A stretch of 64,000 nucleotides of DNA from Haplomitrium mnioides (lineage: Eukaryota > Marchantiophyta > Haplomitriopsida > Calobryales). Location of the stretch: NCBI GenBank assembly GCA_049999725.1, contig JBNGIS010035080.1:1-64000 (forward strand), written 5' to 3'. A program made the translations under genes and the position numbers. Shown one piece after another: positions 21,421 to 33,800 of the stretch. Each line of letters starts with the position of its first letter. Position 1 is the first letter of the stretch. A model generated the notes under the pieces. It was not told where the DNA came from. It ran no database searches and saw nothing but the letters and a program-made list of their open reading frames with translations.

Positions 21421-22899
21421 TTGTAGAAAATTAAAGAAACAAACTTCTTCAAGCACAAGATCTTTGTTGCCCTTCAAGCGGTCAAAGTTGAATCTTTCTT
21501 CTGAGTATTCCAACAGATTAACAAAAAGAGGTTCAATACAGAAATTCCAGATGGCTGTAGATCTTTCTTTGTCCTCATTTGAGGGAAACCTCAATATTCA
21601 TGATCAAAGTGTGTTTGTTCAAACCACAAAAAGCATACAATCTATGGATGGTTTTAATTTTGGAGATGAATCCTTGTCCCCAATAGCATCACTCAAACAA
21701 CGACTGATTTGGTTTCAAGTTGCACATCGCAAGGAGATTGGGAAATCTAAAACAAATCGAATTCTTTCGGAAGAGTCTTCACACGATAGTTTGGGAAATG
21801 ATTCTAGCAAAGAGTCTCGACCAATCAACATTTCTTTGGAGTTATCGCCAAGGGCACTGATTTTGTTACAAAAAACATTTCCTAATAGTCGAGATGTTGG
21901 TCAAGATTTTGTTTTGGAATGGTGCAGTTCTCCCAATTCTCAAGGAGAACCTCATCTCTTGAAAACATTTTACAACGGAACAAACAGTGTTTACGATGAT
22001 GATCAAGATCTTTAAGATAAATTATCTCATATAGTTGGATTCGCCTACGGACCAAATCATCTAGCACAACATAAGAATTCTTTGTGTGAGCCATAACCCA
22101 AACGAGTAAACACCTTATGTGAAAATTCTTTGTAGAAAGTACTTCATGATGAGAGCTTTGTGAAGAAAAAACTCGATCCAATGTCAATTTCTAAATTGAA
22201 GAGAATTTCATGTCGTCAAAATAATTGCTTGTCATTGTGCAAGACAGATTTTCTGAAAACTGTGAGAGAAACATACTTTGACAAAACATGAAGAATCGAG
22301 ATATCACACTACAGTGGGGAATACCAAGAAAACACTCGGATGTTGACAATCAGTTTACTCTGTCTAGTGGTACCTTTGTCTATAGAAGAGCCTTCAAATT
22401 AATATTATCAGTAGGGAATGATAGAATCCAAAGAATTCAAAATCTCAAAAACGCAGATCTTAGAGGCATTTTTGGAAAAGAGAACTATTGGCTAAAGGAG
22501 TTTTTGTGTGTGAGTGGATGGATAGTTTTTTTCAAGGATACTGCAAGAGAATTCCCACTCACAAAGTTTATAACTTTCCTGATAGTTTTACAAAATTGGA
22601 AGTTTATGGCTACTACACAACTTATTTGAAAGTGAAAGATCCTGATTGTATTATTAGTTTCTCAGGTTTTACAAAACATTGGAGAACTCATTTGCGAGAA
22701 AAATCTGTCTTGGAGTCCGACAAAGGTAATAAATTTTCTCTTCTTTTGACACCTTTGGTTAATCCATGCTTTTTTTCTAGACTCAAAGCTTAGTTCTAAA
22801 GATGTCATGTTTTCTCAACTTAGAGCCAAAAGATATTTTTTTGGTTATGTTGTTCAGCAAACAAGATTTGTGTTGAATGATTCTTAGCAACTTGAGTTG

Positions 22900-23250
22900 T
22901 GAGAAGAGAGTCTATGCTCGCATAGGGTCTATTGTTTTAAGTTTCAATATTAACCTTGTCTATAGTCGAATAAAATGAGAAAATGAATTTGATTTTTGGT
23001 AGTGATCTTAGCCTTGCAACAAGTTTTGTTTTTGTTGTTTTAAATCAAGAGCCATTGTTAAGATAAACAATAGCAAGAATCGTTTTTGTTGTTTGCAAAT
23101 CCTATGCGTATATAGGATTTGTTCTTGTTTCTTTTAAAACCAATCGTGACAACAGTCATACCAAGCCATGATATTGGTGTTGTTGTGTTGGTCATATACA
23201 CATATATGATCAATTGTTGTCTCTACTCATCCTATGCACGCATAAGATGT
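22900..23250. repeat. Scattered palindromic cores in a presumed intron
   Basis: TATGCTCGCATAGGG (about 22912), TATGCGTATATAGG (about 23102) and TATGCACGCATAAG (about 23233) are spaced irregularly between coding segments of the DUF7869-like gene. Confidence 0.55.
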
Positions 23251-24889
23251 GTTCTGGTTTTTTTTAATCCTTCACAAACAAAGAGTCCAAGCTACCGTTG
23301 AAACTATAGTTTAAGTTTGTGACTTTTTGTTAGCAAATCTTGTTTTCTTCTTTTAAAACTTTTGTTATTTTAAGTCAAACAGATTTTACTTTTTACAAAT
23401 TACCTAAAGTTTATTTTAAATCGTTTACAAAGTTTTCACTTCTACTAATCCAAACATTTGTTTAAGATAACTTGAATGTTTTTAGCAACAGAGGTTGTGT
23501 TTTGAAGATATAAGTATTGACATATGTTTTACTGAACTACTTTTATGTTCTTCATGCTTTGTGATGATGCAGTCAAATATAATCGCGAAATGTTTCTTCA
23601 TCATAACCAACAAATGAAAGAAAGAAAAAAACTTGCAAACCATCAAAGAAAATATTATGTCGATGGTCAAAAGTACTTGGGAATTGTCATTGATGGAATG
23701 GATTACAGGAAAACTGCTATTCTGCACTGGCCTTCACCACCAAAAAACATGTTTGGTGGGTGTGGAGGTGGAAAGGTAAATTCTGATTCGAGTCCTTTCC
23801 ACCTTCACAACCATCAAACACTTGTAATGATTCTCAAAATGTTTGTCTAGGGTTTCACTTAATTCTCAATACACAAAGAAGATATTTTGGTACAACAAAT
23901 ACTTTCTACACATTGAGCAATCTATGATGGAACACCTAGGCTGCAAGAAGGGACTCTTTCTCTCAACACTCAATATGGGCATAAATTTGGCAATCTACAT
24001 GAGCTGAAAGCTAGAATGCTTATTTGTGTTGTTATATTTTTGGATCTAAAGAGCATACCATTTTGGGCTGCCAAAGTTCTTAAAGTTTTGGCATTTGATG
24101 AGGAAGATCCCCTAAACCTGAAACAAGTACATGTTCCATAGTGTGCTTGTGAGGCTGAGGATGCATTTTCTAGACAATACTTCCCCAAAAAAATAGCAAC
24201 AACAAAAAGGAAACGCAAATCCAAGTTACATATTGATGTACTTGATGTGACACAAATCACGACTCTATCTTTTGATTTTCTTCTTACTCAAAAAAACCAA
24301 TTGAGAGAAACCACTCTAGCTGCTATTAAAGCAAATCTATTTGAGTACAAAAGACAAAAAGCCCTCAATCTTGAAATGTTTCGAAGAGATTCAATCACTA
24401 TCATTAACACTAAGACACATCAAGTAAATCTTGATGAATCTTTCGAAGCTGAATCCGAAGAAGTCGAGACAAGTGACTAAAGTAATTTAACAATTTTATT
24501 ATATATTGTGTATTTTAAAGTATTTTGTAATTTAAAATTATTATTTTATAAAGTATGTGAGAACCTTTTGAAGCAACTTGTTGAATTTTTTTGCCACATT
24601 GAACTTTTTATTGTAAATTATTCCAAGTTGAATGCTATTCTCTGTAAATGAAGCTAAAATCTTTAGTTAATATTTTCATTTGCTTTGTAAAATATTTTCT
24701 TCTCAAAAATGTAAGTATGTTGTTTCCAACCTTAGTGTTTTCTAGAAGAGTTTAAGGTTATTGTATCGCTAAAGCATCTACCCAAATTGACTACTTATTT
24801 TTTTTCTTGTAAGGACTTTGATGTATAACTTAAAACCTTTGGCATGCTTTAACTCAAATGTAGATCTTTGTACCCGTTTTACTTTTAGA

Positions 24890-25190
24890 TTCCTAGCTTG
24901 AAATCGAAATCTTTTGCGTGCATAGAGTTTGTTGCAAAAAATAGAACGTTTACCGTCTATATTATTGGTTGTAGAAGTGTGAACCCTATGCATGCATAGA
25001 CTTTGATTCGCAAGTCGAAACGTTGTGCATGCACAAACTCTTCTGCGGAACCTAAAACCTAGGTTCTTGTCAGCCTTTGTTGTGGAATATTCATATGGTG
25101 AGTTCAGATTACTATGCGCATAGACTTTGGGGTGGAGTGTTCAGATGTTGAGCTTGGATTCCTATGCGCACATAGAGTTTGGAGTGGCAG
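24890..25190. repeat. Palindromic cores near the L-type end of copy B
   Basis: Five cores between 24915 and 25175, including CTATGCATGCATAGAC (24988) and CTATGCGCATAGAC (25110), at 40-60 bp spacing. This corresponds to the L-side arrays of copies A and C. Confidence 0.65.
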
Positions 25191-25691
25191 TTCAAGCCTT
25201 CCACAAGTTCTACTTCTCATATACAACCCTCAGGCTTCTACATACAAAGACTATTGGTTACCACTTAGCTTGTACACAAGTCATAGACTCTTTTGTAGAT
25301 CTTGAGACCTTTGTTTGGTTGAATCAAGTCTAAAACTTTGAGATGTTTCTTGTTTACACTCTTAATTCAATCTACTTGGCTACTGCCTTTTTGATTTTGA
25401 AATATGATGTGTTTGTCTATATGCTTTGTTGAATTATGAAATATTTTTAAATGTTGAAACCTTTTTTTAAAGCCGACTTTAACTTTTATGTGCATTGATT
25501 TTCAACTACAAGTGAAAGCTTCTTTCTTGCTTGAACTTTAAAATAGAGCTCCTGAATCCATGCAATGTTTTTTTTTTCCTTCGTTTATGTCTCTACGATT
25601 GCAAACTCATTCCCTTGACTTCTAGTTCGCTTGGGCTTTTTCTTTATGTTTTGTAATTTTTTTCCAAAGAAAACGTTTCAAAGAGCACAAT

Positions 25692-25791
25692 NNNNNNNNN
25701 NNNNNNNNNNNNNNNNNNNNNNNNNNNNNNNNNNNNNNNNNNNNNNNNNNNNNNNNNNNNNNNNNNNNNNNNNNNNNNNNNNNNNNNNNNN
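25692..25791. other. Assembly gap (100 N)
   Basis: Run of exactly 100 N inside the L-type subterminal region of copy B. Confidence 0.99.
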
Positions 25792-25799
25792 TGTTGAAA

Positions 25800-25952
25800 T
25801 GGCCAAAATTAAACCTGGAAAACTCATGTACTTTTTGTTTTAAAAAAATAACGTCAATTTTTATGTTTTTTGAGCTAAAAAGGCACAATTTTTCTAACAA
25901 ACAAAAAGTTCATGTTTTCAGTAGCTTGTTTTGGTTCAAAATAGAGACTATT
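25800..25952 (-). repeat. L-type terminal region of copy B
   Basis: Read in reverse: AATAGTCTCTATTTTGAACC, AAGCTACTGAAAACATGAAC, then TTTTTGTTTG. Same order as the L-type end at 1572, with more substitutions. Confidence 0.72.
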
Positions 25953-27575
25953 AATAGTGAAGTCTATGGGATATCTCACTTTGCACTGCACCAAAACATC
26001 ATAAGACTCAGCCTTGGTGAGTATGGCTCAAGTGCTCACCTTTGAGCTACATGTGGGATGATTAGCTTGCACTTTAAGATTGATTACTCGACGTGTGATA
26101 TGTTGTGTGGGTGAAGGTCTTCCCAATAAAGTTTGGATTGGAAAAGGGCAAATCTCCACATCTCCTAGCCTCAATCCCAATCCTTGCATGGCTGACTTGC
26201 CTAACATTAATGACTATACACATGTATTCAATAACACTCTGGCTGACTTGTACACCACATTCAAAGGACCAACAAGTTGGAAAATACCACTCTAATTGTT
26301 GATGAACACCACACTTGGTCTAAATCTTGTCCTCTCAAATTTTGGTCATGCTGATAACTACATTAACCAAGGTGCAGTAGCATGTCATATCTCACCTCTA
26401 GATGTAGAGGCATATGCATCAGCTGCTCTACTCATAGGTCTCACCTCCATACTAGAAGTAGCACCTTAAGTCTCTTCACATAATGTGGCTGCCAACTTGA
26501 ACACTTCAGCTAGTGTGACTTCTCTAGTCAACACATCCATAACTGAAAACAGTGGTTTCTGTAATACTAACTTGGCTTTCTTCATAGCTAAAAACGCACT
26601 CCCCTCCACTTAGGCTGATCCCTCCATATCTCTAGAAGCCTGAGTCGGATGCATGGAAGTAGTCCTCATCAAATCTGTCAACTCAAATGATTGTGGAAGC
26701 TTTACCTATCATTGAGCATCCCCTATCTGAGGATCCGACTCCATCGTTGCTCCTTTATGCTCAAGAGCCTTTTTTGCTACTCTGGTCCTCATCGCAAATG
26801 CATCAATGTGGGTTTTCTCACACATAAATCCCATGCCAGCTAATCCTCCATCAACTCCATATGAAGTAGAGGCTTCAGCTCTTGAGTTGGGCATTGCATA
26901 TACTGTAGTCATGGCAGCTAACTGTTGCTCCAATTGTGCCATCCTAGCATCTTCAGAATCCATAGTAGTGGCTAGAGCACCAACCTCAGTGCTCCCAGCT
27001 GGTGATGCTTCTTAGCCACGATCACCTCGTCTGCCTTTGCCTTACTCACATGTGCGAGATCCTCCTCATTGCAACTCTGGGTGAAGCAAAAAACATCTAT
27101 CTCTAGTATGACCTATGACTTCATAATTTTCACATTGTTGTTGGCCAATTGCACTTGCGTCTCTAGAACACTCTACTCGTGGCATCTTTGCCTTTGAACA
27201 TTGCTTCTGCAAATGATCTCCACCACATGTCCAACAACCTAACTACTGACCTACATAGTAGAAATGCCTTTTGTTCTCCTTATTGCTTCCTACCTTTTGG
27301 CCTTTTTGTGAGGCAGACTGTGATGTGGATGTGGCTAAAGATGTAGACTTTGGCATTTCTTTTTGAAAACCAACAGTGACTACTCTCTCATTCACCAAGT
27401 TGAGCTCAATGTGCTCTGACAGTGTAAAAACAATGGCTAGAATGGGATCAGAATCCTTGAGAAAGGTGGCATCTCTCACTCTCTTCCTCATCCCTATCAA
27501 GAATGGCATACCAGAACTGAACAACTTGAGCTTTTGTCACCCCTTTGTGATATTGATGAGCCTTCTTGACCTGAG
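25953..27575 (-). pseudogene. Gypsy G1 gag with zinc knuckles (decayed)
   Basis: On the minus strand, 27524-27243 encodes the end of the gag capsid region. Then 27238-27060 gives CWTCGGDHLQKQC, a zinc knuckle, and a second one (CENY...GHTRDRC) in which one Cys has become Tyr. Downstream, 26963-26709 is an open frame with a coiled-coil-like start (MAQLEQQLAAM). The block 25953-27575 is parallel to G2 at 31613-33240, which fixes its orientation. Element B separates it from the rest of G1. Confidence 0.8.
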
Positions 27576-27587
27576 CTACGTGGAGGA

Positions 27588-28151
27588 TTGAGCACCAAGC
27601 AACACCTAAAGAAGAAGAAAGTGTCAACCAAAAATTGCTACATGAATGCAATAGCCATAGAGGTATGTGCAAGAGCTCCAAAAATTGACGTTATATGCAA
27701 GGGGTATGTAGTTGCAAATGTATTGCTTGATGAAGGTTTGGTAGTAAATGCAATGTCCAAGGACTTGATGAAGAAGATAGAAATGGAGCTCACAAGACCA
27801 TCAAGGTTTACGGTTGGTATGGCAAACAAGTCACGAGTGCGCCTACTTGGGGTAATTGAGAAAGTACCGATTTTGGTTATAGATATTCCAATTTCATTGG
27901 ATTTTCAAGTTCTTAAAGAAGATTGCTATGATATGCTTCTTGGAAGGTTGTGGTAGAGAGGTGTGAGAACCACCAACAATTGGCACAAAATACACATTAC
28001 GATTGGGTCTAAAGGATATATAGTGAGAGTACTTGTGGATGGTGGTGGTGAAGAAACAAGTAGCTCAAGGAAGGACACCACGAAGAATCTCTCTACAAAA
28101 GAGGAGTATGTCAGTGAAATTTCTGAAGTAGATATTAGTATGGAGGACTAA
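27588..28151 (+). pseudogene. Gypsy-type aspartic protease fragment (element G3)
   Basis: Plus-strand frame of 122 codons with VANVLLDEGLVVNAMS (retropepsin active site, where the usual D-S/G-G is DEG), and ending in LKEDCYDMLLGRLW, the conserved protease C-terminal block. After a TAG a related frame continues to 28151 (VRVLVDGGGEE). Orientation is opposite to G1 and G2. No RT follows, so this is a truncated or internally deleted copy. Possible continuation into the LTR-like region at 28.2-29.6 kb. Confidence 0.7.
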
Positions 28152-29635
28152 TATGGTGAAAAACCATACCTCCCAAGGATGCGTAGAAAAGAATCTCAAG
28201 TATTTGATTATGGATGATGATGTGGCATTACAAGAAAAATCACAAGAAATATCTACAAGGTATTTTATGTGAAAATGAACATTCTTAGGCTACAACTGAT
28301 TCTCTTTTCATTAACATGAAGGTGCTATCATAGTGTTAAAGGCAATCGTTGTATGAATGTAAGGAAGACGTCACTCCAAAAGTAGAGTGAAACCTTAGGA
28401 GGGAATAAAATATGAAGGCATGAGGTGGATATGTGGCCCTTTTTATGCATTCGAATTGATAGCACAATTTTTGCGGTATTGGGATGATGGATAGAAATGA
28501 TTTGGATGTCATTAGAGGAAATATGGATTTTTCAGGTTTTCAACAAAATCTGTATAGAGTAAATTGTGTTCTTATTAGTCACGTATTGGAACTAATATTT
28601 CATATACATGTAATTTATGTCAAATTTCAATAGTGAAAATTTACAAAATTGAAAAACTATTGTAAATCGAGAGTTATAATTGGTCAAAAGTAAAATAAAA
28701 CTCGGCATAAAAGTCAAAATTTAGAGTATATAGATAAAGAAACGCAAATATTATTTCATGTATCAAAATATTATTTATAAGCTTTTCAATAAGGTATAAT
28801 ATAGGCAATTTGGATTAGTATCAAGGATTTTAGAGGGATTCTTCTAGAAGGCACTAAGAAAAGAGAAAAGTCAAGAAAAGCTTCTTTAATCTTTAACTTG
28901 CTCTTTGAGGGAATCTCGAAATATGAAAGTAGCTTTTGTATTTAGGGACAAATAAAAAGGAATAGCTAACTAGATCTGATGCTTGGTCAAGGAAAGCTCC
29001 AAATGAAAAGCTTCTTCTTGAAAAAGTAAGAAAAAAAGTTAAAGTTACTTTAGAACTACTTTTGAGAAAAGCTTCAAATGAGAAGCTTCTTCAAAAAAGG
29101 CAAAGATACTGTAGTAGATACTTTAAGAGATACTTTAGAATCTAAAATTGAAAGGCCAGCTTTCATATAGGGTAAAAGAATCTTTAGGTTTTTATTGGTA
29201 GGAATTAGCTAGACTAGTATATATAAGTCTAGTGAGAAGAGAAGAGAGAGCAAAAGGGATTGGAGAAGCTTGAGTTTATACTTTCATTTTCACACTTGGG
29301 GAGTTTATTCTTAGAGAGACCATTGGAAGAGCGCTTGGAGGAGCTACTAAGAAGACTCATTGGAAGACAAGCACATGAGTAGGGGCTTCTAAAAGAGTGA
29401 GGAGTTTGATAAGAGTGAGAAAGAGTGAGAGCATGAGAGTGTTGAGAGATTTTTGGAGTAAAGAGTTTGACATTGGGTAAGAGATTTTGTATTGAGTATT
29501 TCTCTTATGTATATTTAATAGGAATTGTTGGGTTTTAATGTGTGAAGTTATATTTCTATTCTCTTTTCATCTTAAATGTGCATTCAACATCAAAGTCATA
29601 TGAGAAGAAACCGACAAAGCGAGTAGTTTCACAAG
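28152..29635 (+). mobile_element. LTR-like region of G3 (no gene)
   Basis: AT-rich with no coding frame. It has repeated AAAAGCTTC(A/T)AATGA segments near 28985-29085, a TATA box TATATATAAG (29218-29227) followed by an AGAAGAGAAGAGAG leader, and ends abruptly at about 29635, where G2 sequence starts. This is consistent with the 3' LTR of G3. The other LTR was not found. Confidence 0.45.
29218..29227 (+). promoter_or_regulatory. TATA box in the G3 LTR-like region
   Basis: TATATATAAG with a purine-rich leader 15 bases downstream, as typical of plant LTR promoters. Confidence 0.45.
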
Positions 29636-29669
29636 ATAGATGCAACAACAGTGGTACTAGTGGAAAACC

Positions 29670-29685
29670 TAATTGCCCTCTCTCT
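29670..29685. repeat. Target-site duplication of the LINE (left copy)
   Basis: TAATTGCCCTCTCTCT, identical to 30821-30836. The uninterrupted G1 equivalent is at about 11025-11041. Confidence 0.85.
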
Positions 29686-30820
29686 TTTTTTTTCTTTTTT
29701 TTTTGACCGAAAGTTAACAGCTTTATTAACTTTCAAGCATCAAAGGAACAACCGCGGCCAGCAATCAGGCCGAGCGGCAAAAACAGCAACCCATCAATCC
29801 CTTTTGGGATCAAGCCTAGTAAACCACAACAGGCCAATACCCTCAATCCAGATTACTACTAACATCCAGATTCCAGTAAACATTGTCTTCATCACGGATA
29901 CAGAGAAAATGCCTAGCACCCCAGGTTCTGTCAAAGGTTTCCAGAATTTTTTCTCTTTGCTTTACTTTGAGCCTTCCTCCAATTTCTACAGGCATCGTGC
30001 CAAGCTTTCCTTCCATACTCGACCAACCTCCTCCAAATTTTCTTCTTTAAACAATACATATCCATGTACGACTTCTCGAACACTGCAGCATTCGTAGAGA
30101 GCCATATAGAGTACAATACAATTCCTCTTAGAAGGGACCAGATCTCTTTAGCTATGGCCAGGGCCTTTGGAGTTCTGTCACCTAGGATGCATTGTTGCCA
30201 TGTTGGTTTCCACCTTTTGGAGTTCCCCCAAACATCAAACACTAATCTGTTAATGATATTCTCTGCCCATTTCCAGATAGTGCTGATCCTAGGGCAAAGC
30301 CAGAAACAGTGAATGATGTCTTCCATAGAATCCTCCTTGCAGCAGACACATCTTGCATCAATCTCATAGCCAGGCTTTTCTGTCTTTTTTCTGAAACTCC
30401 CTACTTGCACACCTCTTTGGACAATAAGCCACATTAAAGTGGCCTCTTTAGCTGATCTGCTCGCCACCCATATATCAGTCCATCTGGAAGAGTATTTGGA
30501 GTCGATCGAGCCCTGTGCTTTCCAGCGTTCCAGAACCGGAGTGATAGTTGATGGTCAATCCAGGATGAACCGACGGCCTTTCTTGGTCGAGTAGTTACTG
30601 AGGGATGAATTATCTTTCCATACCCACATACCAGGGTCCCAATCTCCCTCTCTAATAACCGAGCCAAGTAATTTATACTCAGCACTCTGATCTTTAGTCA
30701 CTGTGCAGACTCTCATTTTTCTCATAATCACTGAAGGAGGAAGCTGGGGACGAATTCCTTCTACCAACATGGTAGACATTGGTGTGACAAAGAACCATGA
30801 GCATGACTGGGTGATATTAG
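29686..30820 (-). mobile_element. 5'-truncated LINE in G2
   Basis: On the plus strand it begins with a T-rich tract (29686-29703), the poly(A) tail of a minus-strand LINE. It is bounded by a perfect 16-bp target duplication. The minus-strand frame 30467-29931 encodes the C-terminal zinc-binding domain of plant LINE reverse transcriptases (zf-RVT type): LMWLIVQRGVQVGSF, CVCC, IIHCFWLCP, then a Trp-rich tail. Stops further upstream, and truncation at 30820, leave no RT catalytic core. About 1.1 kb of a 5-6 kb element remains. Confidence 0.88.
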
Positions 30821-30836
30821 TAATTGCCCTCTCTCT
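30821..30836. repeat. Target-site duplication of the LINE (right copy)
   Basis: TAATTGCCCTCTCTCT, identical to the left copy. Confidence 0.85.
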
Positions 30837-33800
30837 CTCATTGACATTAGGTTCCACCAATTTCTACAAGGTTGCATCCCAAATAAGACTAGGGCCTCTT
30901 GCTTGAAATGCCAAAGATGTAGGGTAACTCACCAATAAATCAATTAGCCCCACTCTAGCTAAGTGATCTGCCTCCAACAATGCATGTAAATAACCTTGTA
31001 CTATACTAATTGAAAGCAATTGTGGATATTGCTCAACCATAAGCGCCACATGCCTCTAAGAGATTCTTTGGGCAATCTCACCCTTCTCCACATACAAATA
31101 CAGGTGAACTGGAATCCATGTTTAGAGCACAACAACTAACCCTGCATTGATGCCTCCAAACAACTCCAACAAACAAACAACATCAATAGGATATTGCCAT
31201 GAAGTCAGCATAGTATATAGTGGGGAAAGATTCATATGTCTAGGTATGACAGACTCATCTAGTGCATGATATGGCACAAATGTATTTTCCCAAACATCCT
31301 CAACCAATCAGGATGCGTATAGCTGCCACAACCTCCCTTCACTTCTACCAGCAAGAATCACTTCACTTGATGATTATGTTAGTCTCACAAACTTTGGAGA
31401 TACCTCATCAATGGAAGGAATGTTGGTTGCATGTGCATTCCCTTCTAACAAGTCAGAATAATCGGTGATCACTTCACAAAATGTTGACAACACTATAGGC
31501 TATGATGGTAGACCCCCAACTGGTCCACTAAATTTAACAAGCAACCTACTCAATCGTGTCTCTTCAGATTGCCTCCAAGCTGATTGGACACAAACTCATC
31601 CAAAAAATCAATGGTAAACCCCATGGGATGCAGCACTATATACCTCACTAGAAGGTCATGAGACTCAACCTTAGTGAGTATGGCTCAAACGCTCATTTGT
31701 AAGCTATCTGTGGGATGATCAGCTTGCACTCTAAGCTCAATCTCTCCACGTGTGATGTGCTATATGGGTGAAGGTCCTTCCAATGAAGTATGGATTGGAA
31801 AAAGGCAAATCTCTACATCTCCTAGCCTTAATCTCAATCCTTGCATGGCTGACTTGCTTAACACCAAAGGTTGTGCACCAGTATCCAACAACATTCTTGA
31901 TGGCTTGTACACCATATTTGAAGGACCAACAGGTTGGAAAATACAATCTGATTGTCAATTGACACCACACTAGGTCTGAATCTGATCCTCTCAAATGTCG
32001 GTCAGGCTGATAACTCCATCAATCGGGCCGCAATAGCATGCCATGTCTCAACTTCAAATGTAGAGGCACCTGCATCAGTTGCTCTACTCACAGATCTCAC
32101 CTCTACATTGGAGATAACACCACGAGTCTTCTCACATAGTGTGGTTGCCAATTTGAACACTTTGACTGGTGTGACCTTCTAATCAACACATCCATAATAG
32201 AAAATGATAGTTTTGTACCACTAATCTTGTTATTTCTATAGTTGAAGACATACTCCCCTCCATTTTGGCTGATCTATCCATATCTTTGAAGGCTTGAATC
32301 AAATGCATGAAAGTAGTCCTCGCCAAATCTGTCAACTCAAATGACTGTGGAAGCTTTACCTGTTGGTGAGCATCCCCCCGCTAAGGATCCAACTCCACCG
32401 TTGCTCTCTTAGGCTCAAGAGCCTTTCTTGATACTCTAGTTAGTTCCGCAAACGCATCAACATGGAATGTCTCACACATAAACCCCATGCTAGCCAAACC
32501 TCCATCAACTCTATATGAAGTAGAGGCTTCATCTCATGAGTTAGGCATCGCTTGTGTTGTAGTCATGGCAGCTAGTTGTTGCTCCAATTGTGCAATCCTA
32601 ACATCCTTTGGATCTACAATAGTGGTCAGAGCACCTACTCCAACTCCCCTAGTTGGTGATGCTCCTCAATCACAACCACCTTGCCCGCCTTTTCCTTGCT
32701 CGCTTGTGCGAGCTCCTCCTTGTTGCAACTCTGGATGAAGGGAAAAATGCTTATCCATAACTCCACAGTGGTCTCATTGTCGTTGGTCAGTTGCACATAT
32801 TCTCTAGAATGTGCTGCTCTTGGCTTCTTTACCTTTGGACACTACTTTTGCAAAATGGTCTCCACCACAGGTCTGACAACTTGACTGTTGGCATGTATAA
32901 GACAACAACGCCTTCTGCCCACTTGACTATCCGCCAACCTTTTGACCCTTCCATGGTGCAAGCTGTTAGGTAGATGTGGCTAGAGACGCAAATTTTGGCA
33001 CTTTCTTATGAAAACCAACACTAACTACTCTCTCATTCACATAGGTTAAGCTCAATACGCTTTGATAGTATGAAAACAATAGCTAGAGTGGGATCCAAGT
33101 CCTTGAGAAGGGTGGCATCCCTCACTCTCCTCTTGAAACCTCTATTAAGAAAACAGACCAAAACTATGGCTTGAGTCTTTTATCACCTCTTTTGTCATAT
33201 TGATTAGCCCTGTCATCCTTGTGTAGGCTTATCTCAAAATCTCTCTAGTCTTGTGCTAGAACTTTTGAAGACTCTATAGCTTATCAGTCCTTACGCCTTG
33301 ATAATTCTGTCTCAACACCTCAAAAACCTCAACTATAGGGTTAAATATTGGGATTCCTCCACTCTTTGCTGCAGTGATTAGAACATGTGTACTTAGAACT
33401 CCTCTTGCCTCTAAAGCACCAATGCTATGGCTAGTGCTACTAGAAGATGCAATATAGGTCGCAGGGTTGCCCTTCTACCAAAGGTAATGGACATGACCCA
33501 TTATGTCTCCAATCCTCAATCTCAGTCAAATAAACATGCCAAAATTCATGATAATCATCTATAGGTGGCAATTCTAAGTGCGGAAACAAACACCTCCATG
33601 CCAGGAAAGGTGTAAACAGAGTAAAATTCTGCAATGTTTGCAAATCACACCATGTTTCAAACTCTTGGATGAAATCATTCAAATCAATAGTGCCTATTGC
33701 ACTAGAGAATATTCTCAGCCTTTTTGTGGCCCCATACATCTCATCCATATCCCACAACAAAAGGGAATGTACTTGAATGCTAGAAAGAGTTTCCTTCTCT

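Larger units (their letters stand above)
21179..24480 (+). pseudogene. DUF7869-like putative transposase gene of element B (decayed, spliced)
   Basis: Plus-strand segments in order: 21179-22015 is open for 278 codons (no domain recognised). 22190-22290 has the Cys motif ISCRQNNCLSLC followed by DFLKTVRETYF. 22330-22480 has the FVYRRAFKLILSVGNDRIQ block. 22488-22730 has FVCEWMDSFF and VYGYYTTYLKV. After a probable intron comes CDDAVKYN (23560) and YLGIVIDGMDYRKTAILHW (23676-23730). This order (CxxxxNCL, VCrxAF, VYxxY, CxxC, IIDGMDxxKT) is what I remember of the widespread eukaryotic DUF7869 proteins. Then 23925-24480 is one frame with a single TAG (24139), ending in a basic, charged tail. Frame changes near 22290 and 22480. 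A transposase role is inferred from its place in the element. Confidence 0.55.
15637..25952 (-). mobile_element. TIR DNA transposon, family copy B (two-gene, 10.3 kb)
   Basis: The left edge, AACAACCGCTACTTTGAAC plus a second CCGCTAC, is the R-type end of copies A and C. The right edge, read in reverse as AATAGTCTCTATTTTGAACC then AAAACAAGCTACTGAAAAC, is a decayed L-type end, so B lies inverted relative to A and C. Target duplication AAT at 15633-15635 and 25953-25955. The paralogue G2 keeps the unoccupied site (AAAAAATCAATGGTAAACC) at 31602-31620, with flanks matching both sides of B. B carries a decayed ParB-like/methyltransferase gene (minus), a decayed DUF7869-like gene (plus) and several palindromic-core arrays. 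B is probably a decayed autonomous member. Two N-gaps (400 and 100) lie inside. Confidence 0.82.
29636..33800 (-). pseudogene. Gypsy G2: second copy of the G1 family, gag side (decayed)
   Basis: Sequence parallel to G1. On the minus strand 33760-33440 encodes gag with DLNDFIQEFETWCDLQ and DDYHEFW. 32880-32690 carries degraded zinc-knuckle sequence, and the rest follows G1 at 60-80% by eye. It is cut at 29635, at a position corresponding to about 10975 in G1, so RT and integrase are missing. It keeps the unoccupied insertion site of element B (31602-31620). A LINE interrupts it at 29686-30820. Confidence 0.78.

Noticed and set aside
15637-25952. Element B as a Helitron or as a captured prophage/organelle segment
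   Set aside because: It has inverted terminal repeats and a target duplication, which Helitrons lack. The genes appear split by introns, which argues against a recent bacterial or organellar transfer.
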